Of a stretch of 13,176 nt of DNA, positions 6,091 through 12,915 are shown piece after piece. Location of the stretch: contig JAHENH010000043.1 of the NCBI GenBank assembly GCA_018609935.1, positions 1 to 13,176 of the forward strand. Reading direction: 5' to 3'. How positions within the stretch are numbered: position 1 is the first letter of the stretch; every line of letters begins with the position of its first letter. Under the pieces are notes generated by a model. It was not told where the DNA came from. It searched no databases and worked only from the letters and a program-made list of their open reading frames with translations. The DNA is from Halobacteriales archaeon (GTDB lineage Archaea; Halobacteriota; Halobacteria; Halorutilales; JAHENH01). The translations under genes and the position numbers were made by a program.

Positions 6091-6247
6091 TTTTTATGTG
6101 TAAAAAGTCCAACCAAATAGCTAGATTTAATAGTAGTAGCCAAAAATAAATTTCACTTGCAAGGAAAATATATAATATTGTTAACCTATATGTTCTATAT
6201 TTCCTATAGCTTGTTAAGAAAAAACGCAGAAAAAATATAAATACATA
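6074..6247 (-). pseudogene. Hydrophobic reading frame without a start codon
   Basis: A minus-strand frame is open for 57 codons, ending at TGA 6074-6076. It contains SYRKYRTYRLTILYIFLASE followed by a hydrophobic run IYFWLLLLNLAIWLDFL: a basic stretch and then a membrane segment. It has no ATG or GTG, so it is either a membrane-protein remnant or chance. It lies on the same strand as the zinc ribbon remnant just upstream, whose end is 37 bases away. Confidence 0.22.
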
Positions 6248-6283
6248 TTATTTCATATATATTTGATATGAAAGCCTAGAATG

Positions 6284-6427
6284 TTATATTTTATTTTTTG
6301 GTTTAAATACTGTGTGGTTACAGCTAGGACATCTTTGTCTATTATCTCGAAATTATTCACCACAGTTTTCACATACATATTTATTTCCGAACACCTTTTT
6401 TAATAATTTTTCTAAAAAACCACATAT
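6284..6427 (-). pseudogene. Small zinc-ribbon protein with an in-frame TAA
   Basis: A minus-strand frame reads CGFLEKLLKKVFGNKYVCEN and then CGE, meets TAA 6353-6355, and continues without an indel as FRDNRQRCPSCNHTVFKPKN, ending at TAA 6284-6286. The CxxC...CxxC arrangement (CENC and CPSC, 16 residues apart) is a classical zinc ribbon, and the N-terminal amphipathic helix before it is common in short haloarchaeal zinc-ribbon proteins. The in-frame start is lost: the nearby ATG (minus strand of about 6424-6426) is in another frame. In relatives the interrupted position would be Glu, Gln or Lys (CGExF). The gene is broken both at the start and by a nonsense codon, in front of the spermidine synthase-like gene, which is read the other way. 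Confidence 0.56.
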
Positions 6428-6511
6428 ATATGTTTTATTTTTATCTGTTTTTTAATTTTTAATTGGATGTAATCTATTTTTTAAGGATTTAGATTTTAAT
6501 ATGTATATTGG

Positions 6512-8080
6512 ATGAAGAGTATTGATATTTCTAGTCTAGTTAGGCCTACAAAACCTGAGATAGCTGTGTTTTCTGCAGGGATAGCGAGTATGGGTATGGA
6601 GATACTCGCTGGTAGAATGATTGCTCCAGAATTTGGAAGTAGTATATATACTTGGGGGAGTATAATATGTGTCTTTTTAGCTTCTTTAAGTATCGGATAT
6701 CTTTATGGAGGTAAAAGTGCAAATATTGAGGCTACACAGAAAAGGATAGCTTCTTTGTTATTATATGTTGCAGGTTATATTGCAGTCTTGATATTTGCTA
6801 GTGATTTAATAATTACAGTTACATCTGGTATACCTACACCTTCCAGGTTTTCTTCACTTATACCTGTCATAGTTCTTTTTGGGCCTCCCATATATCTGCT
6901 TGGGTTTATAAGTCCATATGGAGCGGAATTATCTAATAGACAGAATAAAGGATATGCTGCAGGACAGGTATATGCAATTGGTACTTTCGGAAGTATAATT
7001 GGAGCTTTTGGAACAACTTTTTTCTTAATTCCAACATTTAGTGTTGAATTAATAGGTTTCTTTTTTGGTATATTATTAATATTTACAGCTACACGTTTGG
7101 TGATACCTGAAATACAGAGACATACAACTATAAAGATAATATTTGTCTCTTTTCTTTTGTTAGGATCAGTTGTTGGAAATTCTTCAGGAATATCTGTAAA
7201 AGGAAACGTAATCTATCAAACCCAAACACCATATCAAGAACTACAGGTTGTTGATAGAGGAGATATACGTACTCTATATCTTGACGGGCAAAGGCATAGT
7301 GCTATGTCCCTTGAAAATCCAACCAGACACGTTTTTGATTATACAAGGTATTTTCATATTCCATTTTTAATGGAAGATAAAATACAAAAAGTATTGTTTA
7401 TAGGTGGGGGTGGATTTACAGGTCCAAAAATATTCGCTGAAAAATACAAAAATATATCCATTGATGTAGTGGAAATAGACCCAGTAGTTATCGAAACATC
7501 AAAAAAATATTTTGGTCTAAAAAAATATCTTAATTTAAACCATAGACAGATTAATATATATAATGCTGACGGTAGACAGTTTCTTCAATCTACAAATAAA
7601 AAGTATGATCTCATAGTACTGGATGCCTACAAAAAAGATAAGGTACCATTCCATCTAACAACACAAGAATTCATGGAGTTAACATATAATAATCTAAGTA
7701 AAAACGGAATTATTTTAGCTAACATGATATCATCCCCAAGTGGCCCTGGATCCAAACTTTACAGATCAGAATATAAAACAATGAAACAAGTGTTTCCAAA
7801 CGTATACAGTTTTACAACATCAAATACAGGATTTGTACAAAATATTGAACTAATAGCAACAAAAAACAAGACAAGAATAAACGAGGCACAACTTCAAAAA
7901 ATAAATAGAAAAAAAGATATAGGGATAAATCTAACAGAAGAAATCAATTTCTACCAAAACAAACAAAATATAGAAACAACAAATGTTCCTATCTTAAAAG
8001 ACGATAGAGCCCCAGTTTCACAGTTATTAGACCCTATGTTTGGACAAAAATACATAATAGAAGAAAACAAAACCAACTAA
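6512..8080 (+). CDS. Membrane-anchored spermidine synthase-like protein
   Basis: This protein of 522 residues has two parts. Residues 15-225 form about seven membrane helices, with conserved polar points GMEILAGRMIAPEFG (28-42), SPYGAEL and QVYAIGTFGSIIGAF (152-166) near the bilayer. Residues 230-515 form a soluble spermidine synthase/SAM-methyltransferase-like Rossmann domain: LFIGGGGFTGP (295-305), VVEIDPVVI (319-327) with the acidic pair that binds the cofactor ribose, NADGRQF (351-357) and LIVLDAYKKDKVPFHLTTQEF (368-388). The end is LKDDRAPVSQLLDPM. Spermidine synthases transfer an aminopropyl group to putrescine, but this membrane-fused archaeal family has no proven substrate. ATG 6512 is used. 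Two decayed genes follow on the same strand and may once have been in its operon. Confidence 0.85.
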   Translation: MKSIDISSLVRPTKPEIAVFSAGIASMGMEILAGRMIAPEFGSSIYTWGSIICVFLASLSIGYLYGGKSANIEATQKRIASLLLYVAGYIAVLIFASDLIITVTSGIPTPSRFSSLIPVIVLFGPPIYLLGFISPYGAELSNRQNKGYAAGQVYAIGTFGSIIGAFGTTFFLIPTFSVELIGFFFGILLIFTATRLVIPEIQRHTTIKIIFVSFLLLGSVVGNSSGISVKGNVIYQTQTPYQELQVVDRGDIRTLYLDGQRHSAMSLENPTRHVFDYTRYFHIPFLMEDKIQKVLFIGGGGFTGPKIFAEKYKNISIDVVEIDPVVIETSKKYFGLKKYLNLNHRQINIYNADGRQFLQSTNKKYDLIVLDAYKKDKVPFHLTTQEFMELTYNNLSKNGIILANMISSPSGPGSKLYRSEYKTMKQVFPNVYSFTTSNTGFVQNIELIATKNKTRINEAQLQKINRKKDIGINLTEEINFYQNKQNIETTNVPILKDDRAPVSQLLDPMFGQKYIIEENKTN

Positions 8081-8144
8081 TTAACTTTGTCAGCTTATTT
8101 ATCCTGAAGGAAATAAAGGTTGACAGTAAACAATTATTTTCTAA

Positions 8145-8798
8145 CTAGAAACAAAAACTATCAAATGTAACTATCTCGTTTTAATTGTTTTAGGTTTCAT
8201 AGTTATTGGTACAGTTTCTCCTCTTCTATTTAATTCAGGTCTTTCCCCAAATAATAATATCTATAAAGTTGGAGTAAATAATGTTAGTTCATACAATGAT
8301 CTTGTAGTAAAAACCATCAACTAAATAAGGAATCTATAGACCCACCTAACTTTGACATAAAAATAATGAATGACACAATAGTTATACTTTCAGAATACAA
8401 GAAAAAAGGAAAATCTGCGCTATCAAAATTAAGAGGGTTTATAGAATCGTATAACCAATATTTAATGTTAAAAGAAGAAAATCATAACTCTGCCTTCCAC
8501 ATAAAAGTCTTTCTTATTTATATTAAACAAAAAGATAGGATAGAAAAATAATAGTGATGACAGATCCAGTTTAGAAGACACTGATAATAATCAAAATAAT
8601 TTAAGTAATAATCAAAATACTGAAAATAATAAAGCCATGGTTATAATTTCAAAAATTCAATTAAACAGATAGTTTATATTACTAAGCTTTAATAACTTAG
8701 TCATATTCAATATCGTGTCATTACTTTTACTTGTTTTTTCACTATCTGTTTTAGCCGTTTTTCTTGGTAGTATTATTTGGTTTATTTTACATAGATAG
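8145..8798 (+). pseudogene. Decayed membrane-anchored exported protein
   Basis: Pieces in two frames form one gene. Frame one (8145-8324) has a signal-like helix, KTIKCNYLVLIVLGFIVIGT, and an outer domain start, NNIYKVGVNNVSSYNDLVV. The second frame (about 8318-8551) carries NDTIVILSEYKKKGKSALSK and FHIKVFLIYIKQ. The first frame resumes (8544-8672) with an Asp/Asn-rich linker, crosses TAG 8670-8672, and ends with a membrane helix, VSLLLLVFSLSVLAVFLGSI, before TAG 8796. The two frameshifts compensate, so the gene would give about 217 residues: N-terminal anchor or signal, exported domain, linker, C-terminal anchor. The start codon is not visible. I do not recognise the family. It begins about 65 bases after the spermidine synthase-like gene. 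Confidence 0.55.
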
Positions 8799-8803
8799 GA
8801 GGT
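8797..8803 (+). promoter_or_regulatory. Shine-Dalgarno sequence without a start codon
   Basis: The sequence aggaggt overlaps the stop of the previous remnant. Seven bases later, at the ideal spacing, comes ATT (8811-8813), in frame with the next coding remnant. This looks like an ATG lost by a G-to-T change, with the ribosome binding site still in place. Confidence 0.5.
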
Positions 8804-8810
8804 AAAAACA

Positions 8811-9015
8811 ATTTATATACTCATTTAGGTAATTGTATTTTTTATACTATCTAACATATTACCTGACTATTGGAAATATAGTGTCAAAACTAGCTATAGG
8901 AAGTGAAACAATAACCACACAATTATCCGTACTAATATATTTAATACTAGCAGCTTTAAGCTGTATTGGTTTCTATATATGTGTAAAAAAATACAATAAA
9001 TTTTATCTAAAATAA
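8811..9015 (+). pseudogene. Decayed small two-helix membrane protein
   Basis: From the ATT at 8811, well placed behind aggaggt, the frame reads IYILI, TAG 8826-8828, VIVFFILSNILP. A frameshift near 8865 then passes to a second frame with TIGNIVSKLAIGSETITTQL and SVLIYLILAALSCIGFYICV, ending KKYNKFYLK at TAA 9013-9015. The reconstructed protein has two membrane helices and a basic tail and would be about 68 residues. The TTG-started frame at 8833 covers the second helix but replaces the first with unrelated sequence. It sits directly behind the decayed exported-protein gene, whose stop overlaps its Shine-Dalgarno, so the two were probably translationally coupled. Confidence 0.5.
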
Positions 9016-9053
9016 ATAATTTATTGGTGTATTGTAAGCAAAATATTTTAATA

Positions 9054-9081
9054 TATGATTTTATATCATACTTATTTTTTT
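9054..9081 (+). terminator. Stem-loop followed by a T run
   Basis: The sequence tatgat-tttat-atcata (9054-9070) forms a 6-bp stem, and seven T residues follow at 9075-9081. It lies 39 bases after the last stop of the spermidine synthase-like operon and its remnants, a suitable place for its end. Confidence 0.4.
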
Positions 9082-9150
9082 CTTTGTGTTTATAGATAAA
9101 TATATTTAGAGATTTGAATACTTATAGAAAACTATAAATTATTAACAGAT

Positions 9151-9180
9151 TTGTTTTATATTGACTTGTTTTATATTGAC
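9151..9180. repeat. Perfect 15-bp tandem duplication
   Basis: The unit ttgttttatattgac occurs twice with no gap (9151-9165 and 9166-9180) in the convergent space between 9015 and 9217. It is probably a replication-slippage duplication. Each copy could also be a half-site for a regulator, though it lies at the 3' side of both neighbours. Confidence 0.75.
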
Positions 9181-9216
9181 TTTATACTTTTATGTTGTCG
9201 TTTGTTTATTTTAGTT

Positions 9217-9600
9217 TTATGTTTCATCTTTTCTTTCTATTTCTGGTTCTTCTACTTTTGTTTGTATTCTTGTTGTGGTTCCTGATATACTTACATTGTC
9301 TATTTCTGGTACATGGTTTAACCATTCTTCTGATAGATGGTTCGTTATAGTGTGTCCTATCCCTCTTTCTTCACTGTTTACATAAAATATTATTTCTATT
9401 CCGTCATCCGGAAACTTTCTATACGTATTAGGTGGTATTATTTTATGGTGCATAATTTCAATAGATTCTTCAATATCGGCCTCAGCTATTGATTCTCGTA
9501 TTGGTCCGTCAAAATATTTCTCTATCATTTCAACTAATACATCTAAATCTATGGTTTCCCCATCTTCTAATTCAAAATCTAGTATGATTTCTGCTCTCAT
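9217..9600 (-). CDS. Hypothetical acidic protein
   Basis: This is an intact frame of 127 residues from ATG 9600 to TGA 9217-9219. It is acidic, with strand-helix-strand character: RAEIILDFELEDGE, a helix TIDLDVLVEMIEKYFDGPIR, a middle with IMHHKIIPPNTYRKF, then strands IEIIFYVNSE, and a helix TNHLSEEWLNHV followed by VSISGTTTRIQTKV. The tail EEPEIERKDET is charged and likely disordered. No signal peptide or membrane segment is present. The alternation would suit a small alpha/beta, ferredoxin-like domain, but that is a guess and I recognise no family. A ttataaag element at about 9631-9638 could be its TATA box, giving a leader of about ten bases. It converges with the decayed genes at 8145-9015. 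Confidence 0.68.
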   Translation of the reverse strand: MRAEIILDFELEDGETIDLDVLVEMIEKYFDGPIRESIAEADIEESIEIMHHKIIPPNTYRKFPDDGIEIIFYVNSEERGIGHTITNHLSEEWLNHVPEIDNVSISGTTTRIQTKVEEPEIERKDET

Positions 9601-9685
9601 GAATAAATATATATAATTTACACAAGCCAGTTATAAAGTTATACCTATTTATAAAAACATATCTATTAAAAAAAGAAGAAAGCAA

Positions 9686-9841
9686 CTACATAGAACAAAA
9701 CACAAAAAACTCACTCAACTTCCAAATAGCTATTACACTAACGATAATATTTCTTTTATTTTTTAGATTTTTAATCACAGACTTCTTTTCTTCATCTTCT
9801 AGGCTTAAGACTGCATATCTTTGCCTCAATTTTTCCCCTAA
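9686..9841 (-). pseudogene. Small reading frame, possible gene remnant
   Basis: A minus-strand frame open from 9841 to TAG 9686-9688 reads LGEKLRQRYAVLSLEDEEKK and then SVIKNLKNKRNIIVSVIAIW. The first half looks like a charged helical pair, the rest is hydrophobic. The only start in frame is TTG 9829, within the protein-like part, whereas an ATG just upstream (about 9845) is in another frame, as after an indel. No family is recognised. Confidence 0.22.
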
Positions 9842-9852
9842 TCATAAAGTTA

Positions 9853-10080
9853 TTAGTTATAATTTTTATAATAGCTATATATTAAGATAAGAATCAATCT
9901 TTCTGAATATTTCCTAGCAAAATTTATTAAAGTATGAACATCATAAGAGAAAAATTTTAAGAGATTCTAGTTTGTCTTGATATTGAAACTCGTTGAAGTT
10001 ATATCTCTATCTATATTTTTTAGATATATTTCTAAGTATTTATCTTTAAGAGATACAAAACCCAAATGAATAGATTGCAA
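9853..10080 (-). pseudogene. Reading frame split by one TAG, possibly PhoU-like
   Basis: On the minus strand a frame from TTG 10080 reads LQSIHLGFVSLKDKYLEIYL and KNIDRDITSTSFNIKTN, hits TAG 9967-9969, and continues in frame with NLLKFFSYDVHTLINFARKY and SERLILIL, ending at TAA 9853-9855. The order (helix, an NIDRDITSTSF segment, then a helix with a SERL element) is reminiscent of one half of a PhoU domain, whose second part has a D-x-x-v-x-x-l turn and an LERIGD helix; this likeness is weak. Nothing else is seen in 9601-10104. The frame extends upstream into the antiporter gene, so the start is uncertain. Confidence 0.28.
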
Positions 10081-10104
10081 TATGGCTTGTGATTGTATTA
10101 TACT

Positions 10105-11958
10105 ATGACTGCGACAACAGCTATTATTCAAGTTGTTATAATTATTCTGGGGTTAGGTGTTATATCCCAGGTTTTGGCAGATAGATTAAGGATTCCTAGT
10201 GTAATATTTTTAATACTTTCAGGTATTATTGTTGGACCTGAAGGCTTGGGTTTTATAACACCAGCTATTTTTGGTGAGGCTCTACCTGCTATTGTTGGTC
10301 TTAGTGTTGCAATAATTGTCTTTGAGGGTGCATTTCACTTGCATATAGAACATATAAGGGAAGCTCATATTGAAACGCTAAGACTCGTAACAGTTGGTGC
10401 TATAATTTCGCTTATTGGGACAGCAATAGTGGTTAGATTTGCTATAGGTGCTTCATGGAATATTGCTTTTTTAATTGGTTCACTCATTATAGCTACGGGT
10501 CCAACGGTAATTACACCTATAATGAATGTTGTTCCAGTCCGTGAGCGTGTATCTTCGACACTTGAAACTGAAGGAGTTGTAAATGATGTTACAGCTGCTA
10601 TCCTCTCAATTGTGATGTTTGAATACCTCCTATTAGAAGCAAGGGGACTAACCACTATTGTTAGGGAATTTGCAACACGTTTTGGAGTTGGTATTATTGT
10701 TGGAGTTAGTGTTGCAGCAATTGTTGGATTTATCCTTAGATATATAGATTTATCAGCTGAAAATACACCCCAGAATGCACGACTTATAGTATTAGTTTCA
10801 TCACTTGTCTGTTATGGAATCGCTGAAGTATTGATATCTGAAGCAGGTATTGCAGCAGCAGCAACTGGAGGTTTCATTATTGGAAATATAAATATTCCAT
10901 ATAAAGAGGAAATAGAACAATTCAAAGGAGATGTGTCACTACTTGTAATTTCGTTTATATTTATAACTTTAGCATCGTTGCTGTCATTTAGTGATCTTAC
11001 AGCACTAGGTATTGGAGGTATAATAACTGTTATTTTAGTGATGCTAGTTATTAGACCTCTACTGGTTTTTGTTTCTACTATAGGTGATAAATTAAATATA
11101 AGAGAAAAACTATTTATTAGTTTAATAGGTCCAAGGGGTATTATTCCAGCCAGTGTAGCTACACTTTTTGCACTTGAACTACAACCTCAAAACTCCCAAG
11201 CCGCTACTATACTTGCGGGAACAGTATTTCTTATAATATTTACAACAGTTATATTTGAAGGAGGGCTAGCACGTCATATTGCACAAAAACTCAATGTGAT
11301 ACCAATGCGCGCAATTATTATAGGAGGAGGTAGAGTAGGTAAATCTCTAGCAGAAAGACTTGATGATAGAGGTGAAGAAGTAATAATAATAGAAGATAAA
11401 GACGAAGAGATAGAAAACCTTAAGACTCAAGGATTTACCGTTGTTGAAGGGGATGGAACAAAAGAAAAAATTCTAGAAAAAGCAGGAATAGAAAACGCAA
11501 AAATAGTTGCACTAGCCACAGGAACCGATGACGTAAACCTACTTATAGGACAACTTGCAAAAACCGCGTACAGCGTAGATACAGTTGTAGCAAGAGTAAA
11601 CGAACCATCAAATATAGACGCATTTGAAGACCTAGACATAAAAGCAATCTCAGGATCTAAATCTATAGCAGTATCAATGGATAATACAATAGAAAGACCA
11701 GGAATAGCAAGATGGATGACAGAAATAGACAGAGATGGAGACGTACAAGAAATAGAGGTAACTTCAGAATCCATTATAGGAGAAACAGTATCGGAACTCC
11801 AAGAAGGACTACCCGATAACTGTCATCTAGCACTAATAAGCAGGGAAAAAGACAACAAACTACCACATCAAAATGACACCATAAAAAAAGGAGATCATCT
11901 AACACTTATAGGTAGAAAAGAAGCAGTTAGAGAAGGAATAGAATACTGTAGCAAATAA
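10105..11958 (+). CDS. CPA1-type Na+/H+ antiporter fused to TrkA-N and TrkA-C domains
   Basis: This is a protein of 617 residues. The first 400 or so form about 12 membrane helices of a cation:proton antiporter. GPTVITP lies in the unwound helix, and GVVNDVTAAI provides the Asn164-Asp165 pair that marks the CPA1 (NhaP-like) rather than the CPA2 (Asp-Asp) group; GPRGIIPASVA holds the conserved Arg348 (numbered from TTG 10093). A TrkA-N (RCK) Rossmann domain follows at about 406-525: IIIGGGRVGKSLAERL, acidic strand end IIIED, then EGDGTKEKILEKAGI. A TrkA-C domain lies at about 551-616. The membrane part exchanges Na+ for H+; the cytosolic part likely senses NAD(H) or another nucleotide. I prefer ATG 10105 to the in-frame TTG at 10093. 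The gene is convergent with the PHP gene. Confidence 0.88.
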   Translation: MTATTAIIQVVIIILGLGVISQVLADRLRIPSVIFLILSGIIVGPEGLGFITPAIFGEALPAIVGLSVAIIVFEGAFHLHIEHIREAHIETLRLVTVGAIISLIGTAIVVRFAIGASWNIAFLIGSLIIATGPTVITPIMNVVPVRERVSSTLETEGVVNDVTAAILSIVMFEYLLLEARGLTTIVREFATRFGVGIIVGVSVAAIVGFILRYIDLSAENTPQNARLIVLVSSLVCYGIAEVLISEAGIAAAATGGFIIGNINIPYKEEIEQFKGDVSLLVISFIFITLASLLSFSDLTALGIGGIITVILVMLVIRPLLVFVSTIGDKLNIREKLFISLIGPRGIIPASVATLFALELQPQNSQAATILAGTVFLIIFTTVIFEGGLARHIAQKLNVIPMRAIIIGGGRVGKSLAERLDDRGEEVIIIEDKDEEIENLKTQGFTVVEGDGTKEKILEKAGIENAKIVALATGTDDVNLLIGQLAKTAYSVDTVVARVNEPSNIDAFEDLDIKAISGSKSIAVSMDNTIERPGIARWMTEIDRDGDVQEIEVTSESIIGETVSELQEGLPDNCHLALISREKDNKLPHQNDTIKKGDHLTLIGRKEAVREGIEYCSK

Positions 11959-12048
11959 ATATTTATACAAAATAAAAACCAAAATATATAGATCTTTATT
12001 AATGATATAACTATATGTGAAAATAAATTGAATTAGTTAGTTTCTTAT

Positions 12049-12069
12049 ATTGAGATATAGTCTCTCAAT
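12049..12069. terminator. Hairpin between convergent genes, spanning a stop codon
   Basis: The sequence attgaga-tatagtc-tctcaat gives a 7-bp stem. The stop codon of the minus-strand PHP gene (12065-12067) lies in one arm, and the end of the antiporter gene is 90 bases to the left. It could end or stabilise both transcripts. No T run stands next to it on the plus side, so confidence is low. Confidence 0.3.
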
Positions 12070-12766
12070 GAGATGATATTTTTTTAGGTATTTTCCTTGT
12101 GATGCCTTTCATATAGTGTAGTCCACTTTTAATTATAGGAACTCTACATCCATATATGTTAGTCTGTCCATTTTTTATTGCTTCTATTATATCTTTTTTC
12201 CCAATACCTCCTCTATTTTTACCTTTAAATACAATCTCTGTATATGCCCTTCCAATTGTCGATATTGAATGAGCATCGCTTGCTGCAATCTCAGGTATAT
12301 CTCTTTTTTTCGCAAATTTCTGTGCTCTTCTATTTCTAAACCCAGTAAACAGCCATGAATTATAAGTTTCAATAGCATCAGGTTCTTTAATTTTTCTTTT
12401 ACTTATACCATGACGTGTTTTCTGGAAAGGATGAGGTATAGCAGCTACACCCCCAAGATCTCTTATTTCCTTTATAGTATCATGTAATGATTGCTTTTTT
12501 TCTGGTTTTTCTCTTACACCCAATCCTAAAAGATGTCCCGACTTAGTAGATACCTCTATACCAGATATTCCAATAAGACCATAAGATTCAGCCATTTCAG
12601 CTGCTTTTATAGATTCTTCAATGCTATCATGATCAGTAACAATAACAGCATCAAGACCTATATTTTTTGCATGTTCAAGAATAAGGTCAACAGATTCTTT
12701 ACCATCATAGGAACCCTCTGAATGTACCTGGGGATCAACGTGGATCCTCACTAAATCCTCATCCAT
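12065..12766 (-). CDS. PHP-domain phosphoesterase
   Basis: This cytoplasmic protein of 233 residues carries the PHP motifs in order: VDPQVHSEGSYDG (10-22), VTDHDSI (43-49), GIEVS with Glu71, SGHLLG with His78, IPHPF with His112, and ASDAHS with Asp164 and His166. PHP proteins use a di- or trinuclear metal site to hydrolyse phosphoesters, for example in histidinol phosphate, nucleotides or RNA. In motif I the usual HxH is Gln13-Val-His15, so the first metal-binding histidine is missing; other metal-site positions are kept. A haloarchaeal subfamily of stand-alone PHP proteins is the best match from memory; the substrate is unknown. The gene diverges from the YdjM-like gene at 12916, and converges with the antiporter gene. 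Confidence 0.84.
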   Translation of the reverse strand: MDEDLVRIHVDPQVHSEGSYDGKESVDLILEHAKNIGLDAVIVTDHDSIEESIKAAEMAESYGLIGISGIEVSTKSGHLLGLGVREKPEKKQSLHDTIKEIRDLGGVAAIPHPFQKTRHGISKRKIKEPDAIETYNSWLFTGFRNRRAQKFAKKRDIPEIAASDAHSISTIGRAYTEIVFKGKNRGGIGKKDIIEAIKNGQTNIYGCRVPIIKSGLHYMKGITRKIPKKISSH

Positions 12767-12902
12767 AAAACATAGAAAATTTCAAACAAGAAAAAAATAA
12801 CCAAAAATAAAACACGATAAATCTCTAAGTTAAATAAACAAAATATATACTAAAAATATTTGTATAAAGATATTAACCACTACAACATATATAACATAAA
12901 AA

Positions 12903-12909
12903 GAGGTGG
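12903..12909 (+). promoter_or_regulatory. Shine-Dalgarno before the YdjM-like gene
   Basis: The sequence gaggtgg lies 6 bases before ATG 12916 and 9 before ATG 12919, so either codon could be the start. A TATA-like element atatataac (12886-12894) is too close to allow a leader with this site; the upstream ttgtataaag (12860-12869) would give a leader of about 25 bases that includes it. Confidence 0.5.
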
Positions 12910-12915
12910 CTAAAC

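Noticed and set aside
1067..6427. Reassignment of TAA or TAG to an amino acid as the reason for the in-frame stops
   Set aside because: The replaced residues differ from case to case (Arg in Hsp20, a small residue in the DUF5518-like gene, an acidic or polar one in the cupin and zinc ribbon). Both codons occur, the long intact genes have none inside, and TAA ends most intact genes. Some remnants also have frameshifts or lost starts, so decay is simpler.
10365..11774. Minus-strand frames within the antiporter gene
   Set aside because: They are shadows, Ser/Thr/Ile-rich mirror translations of the antiporter coding strand.
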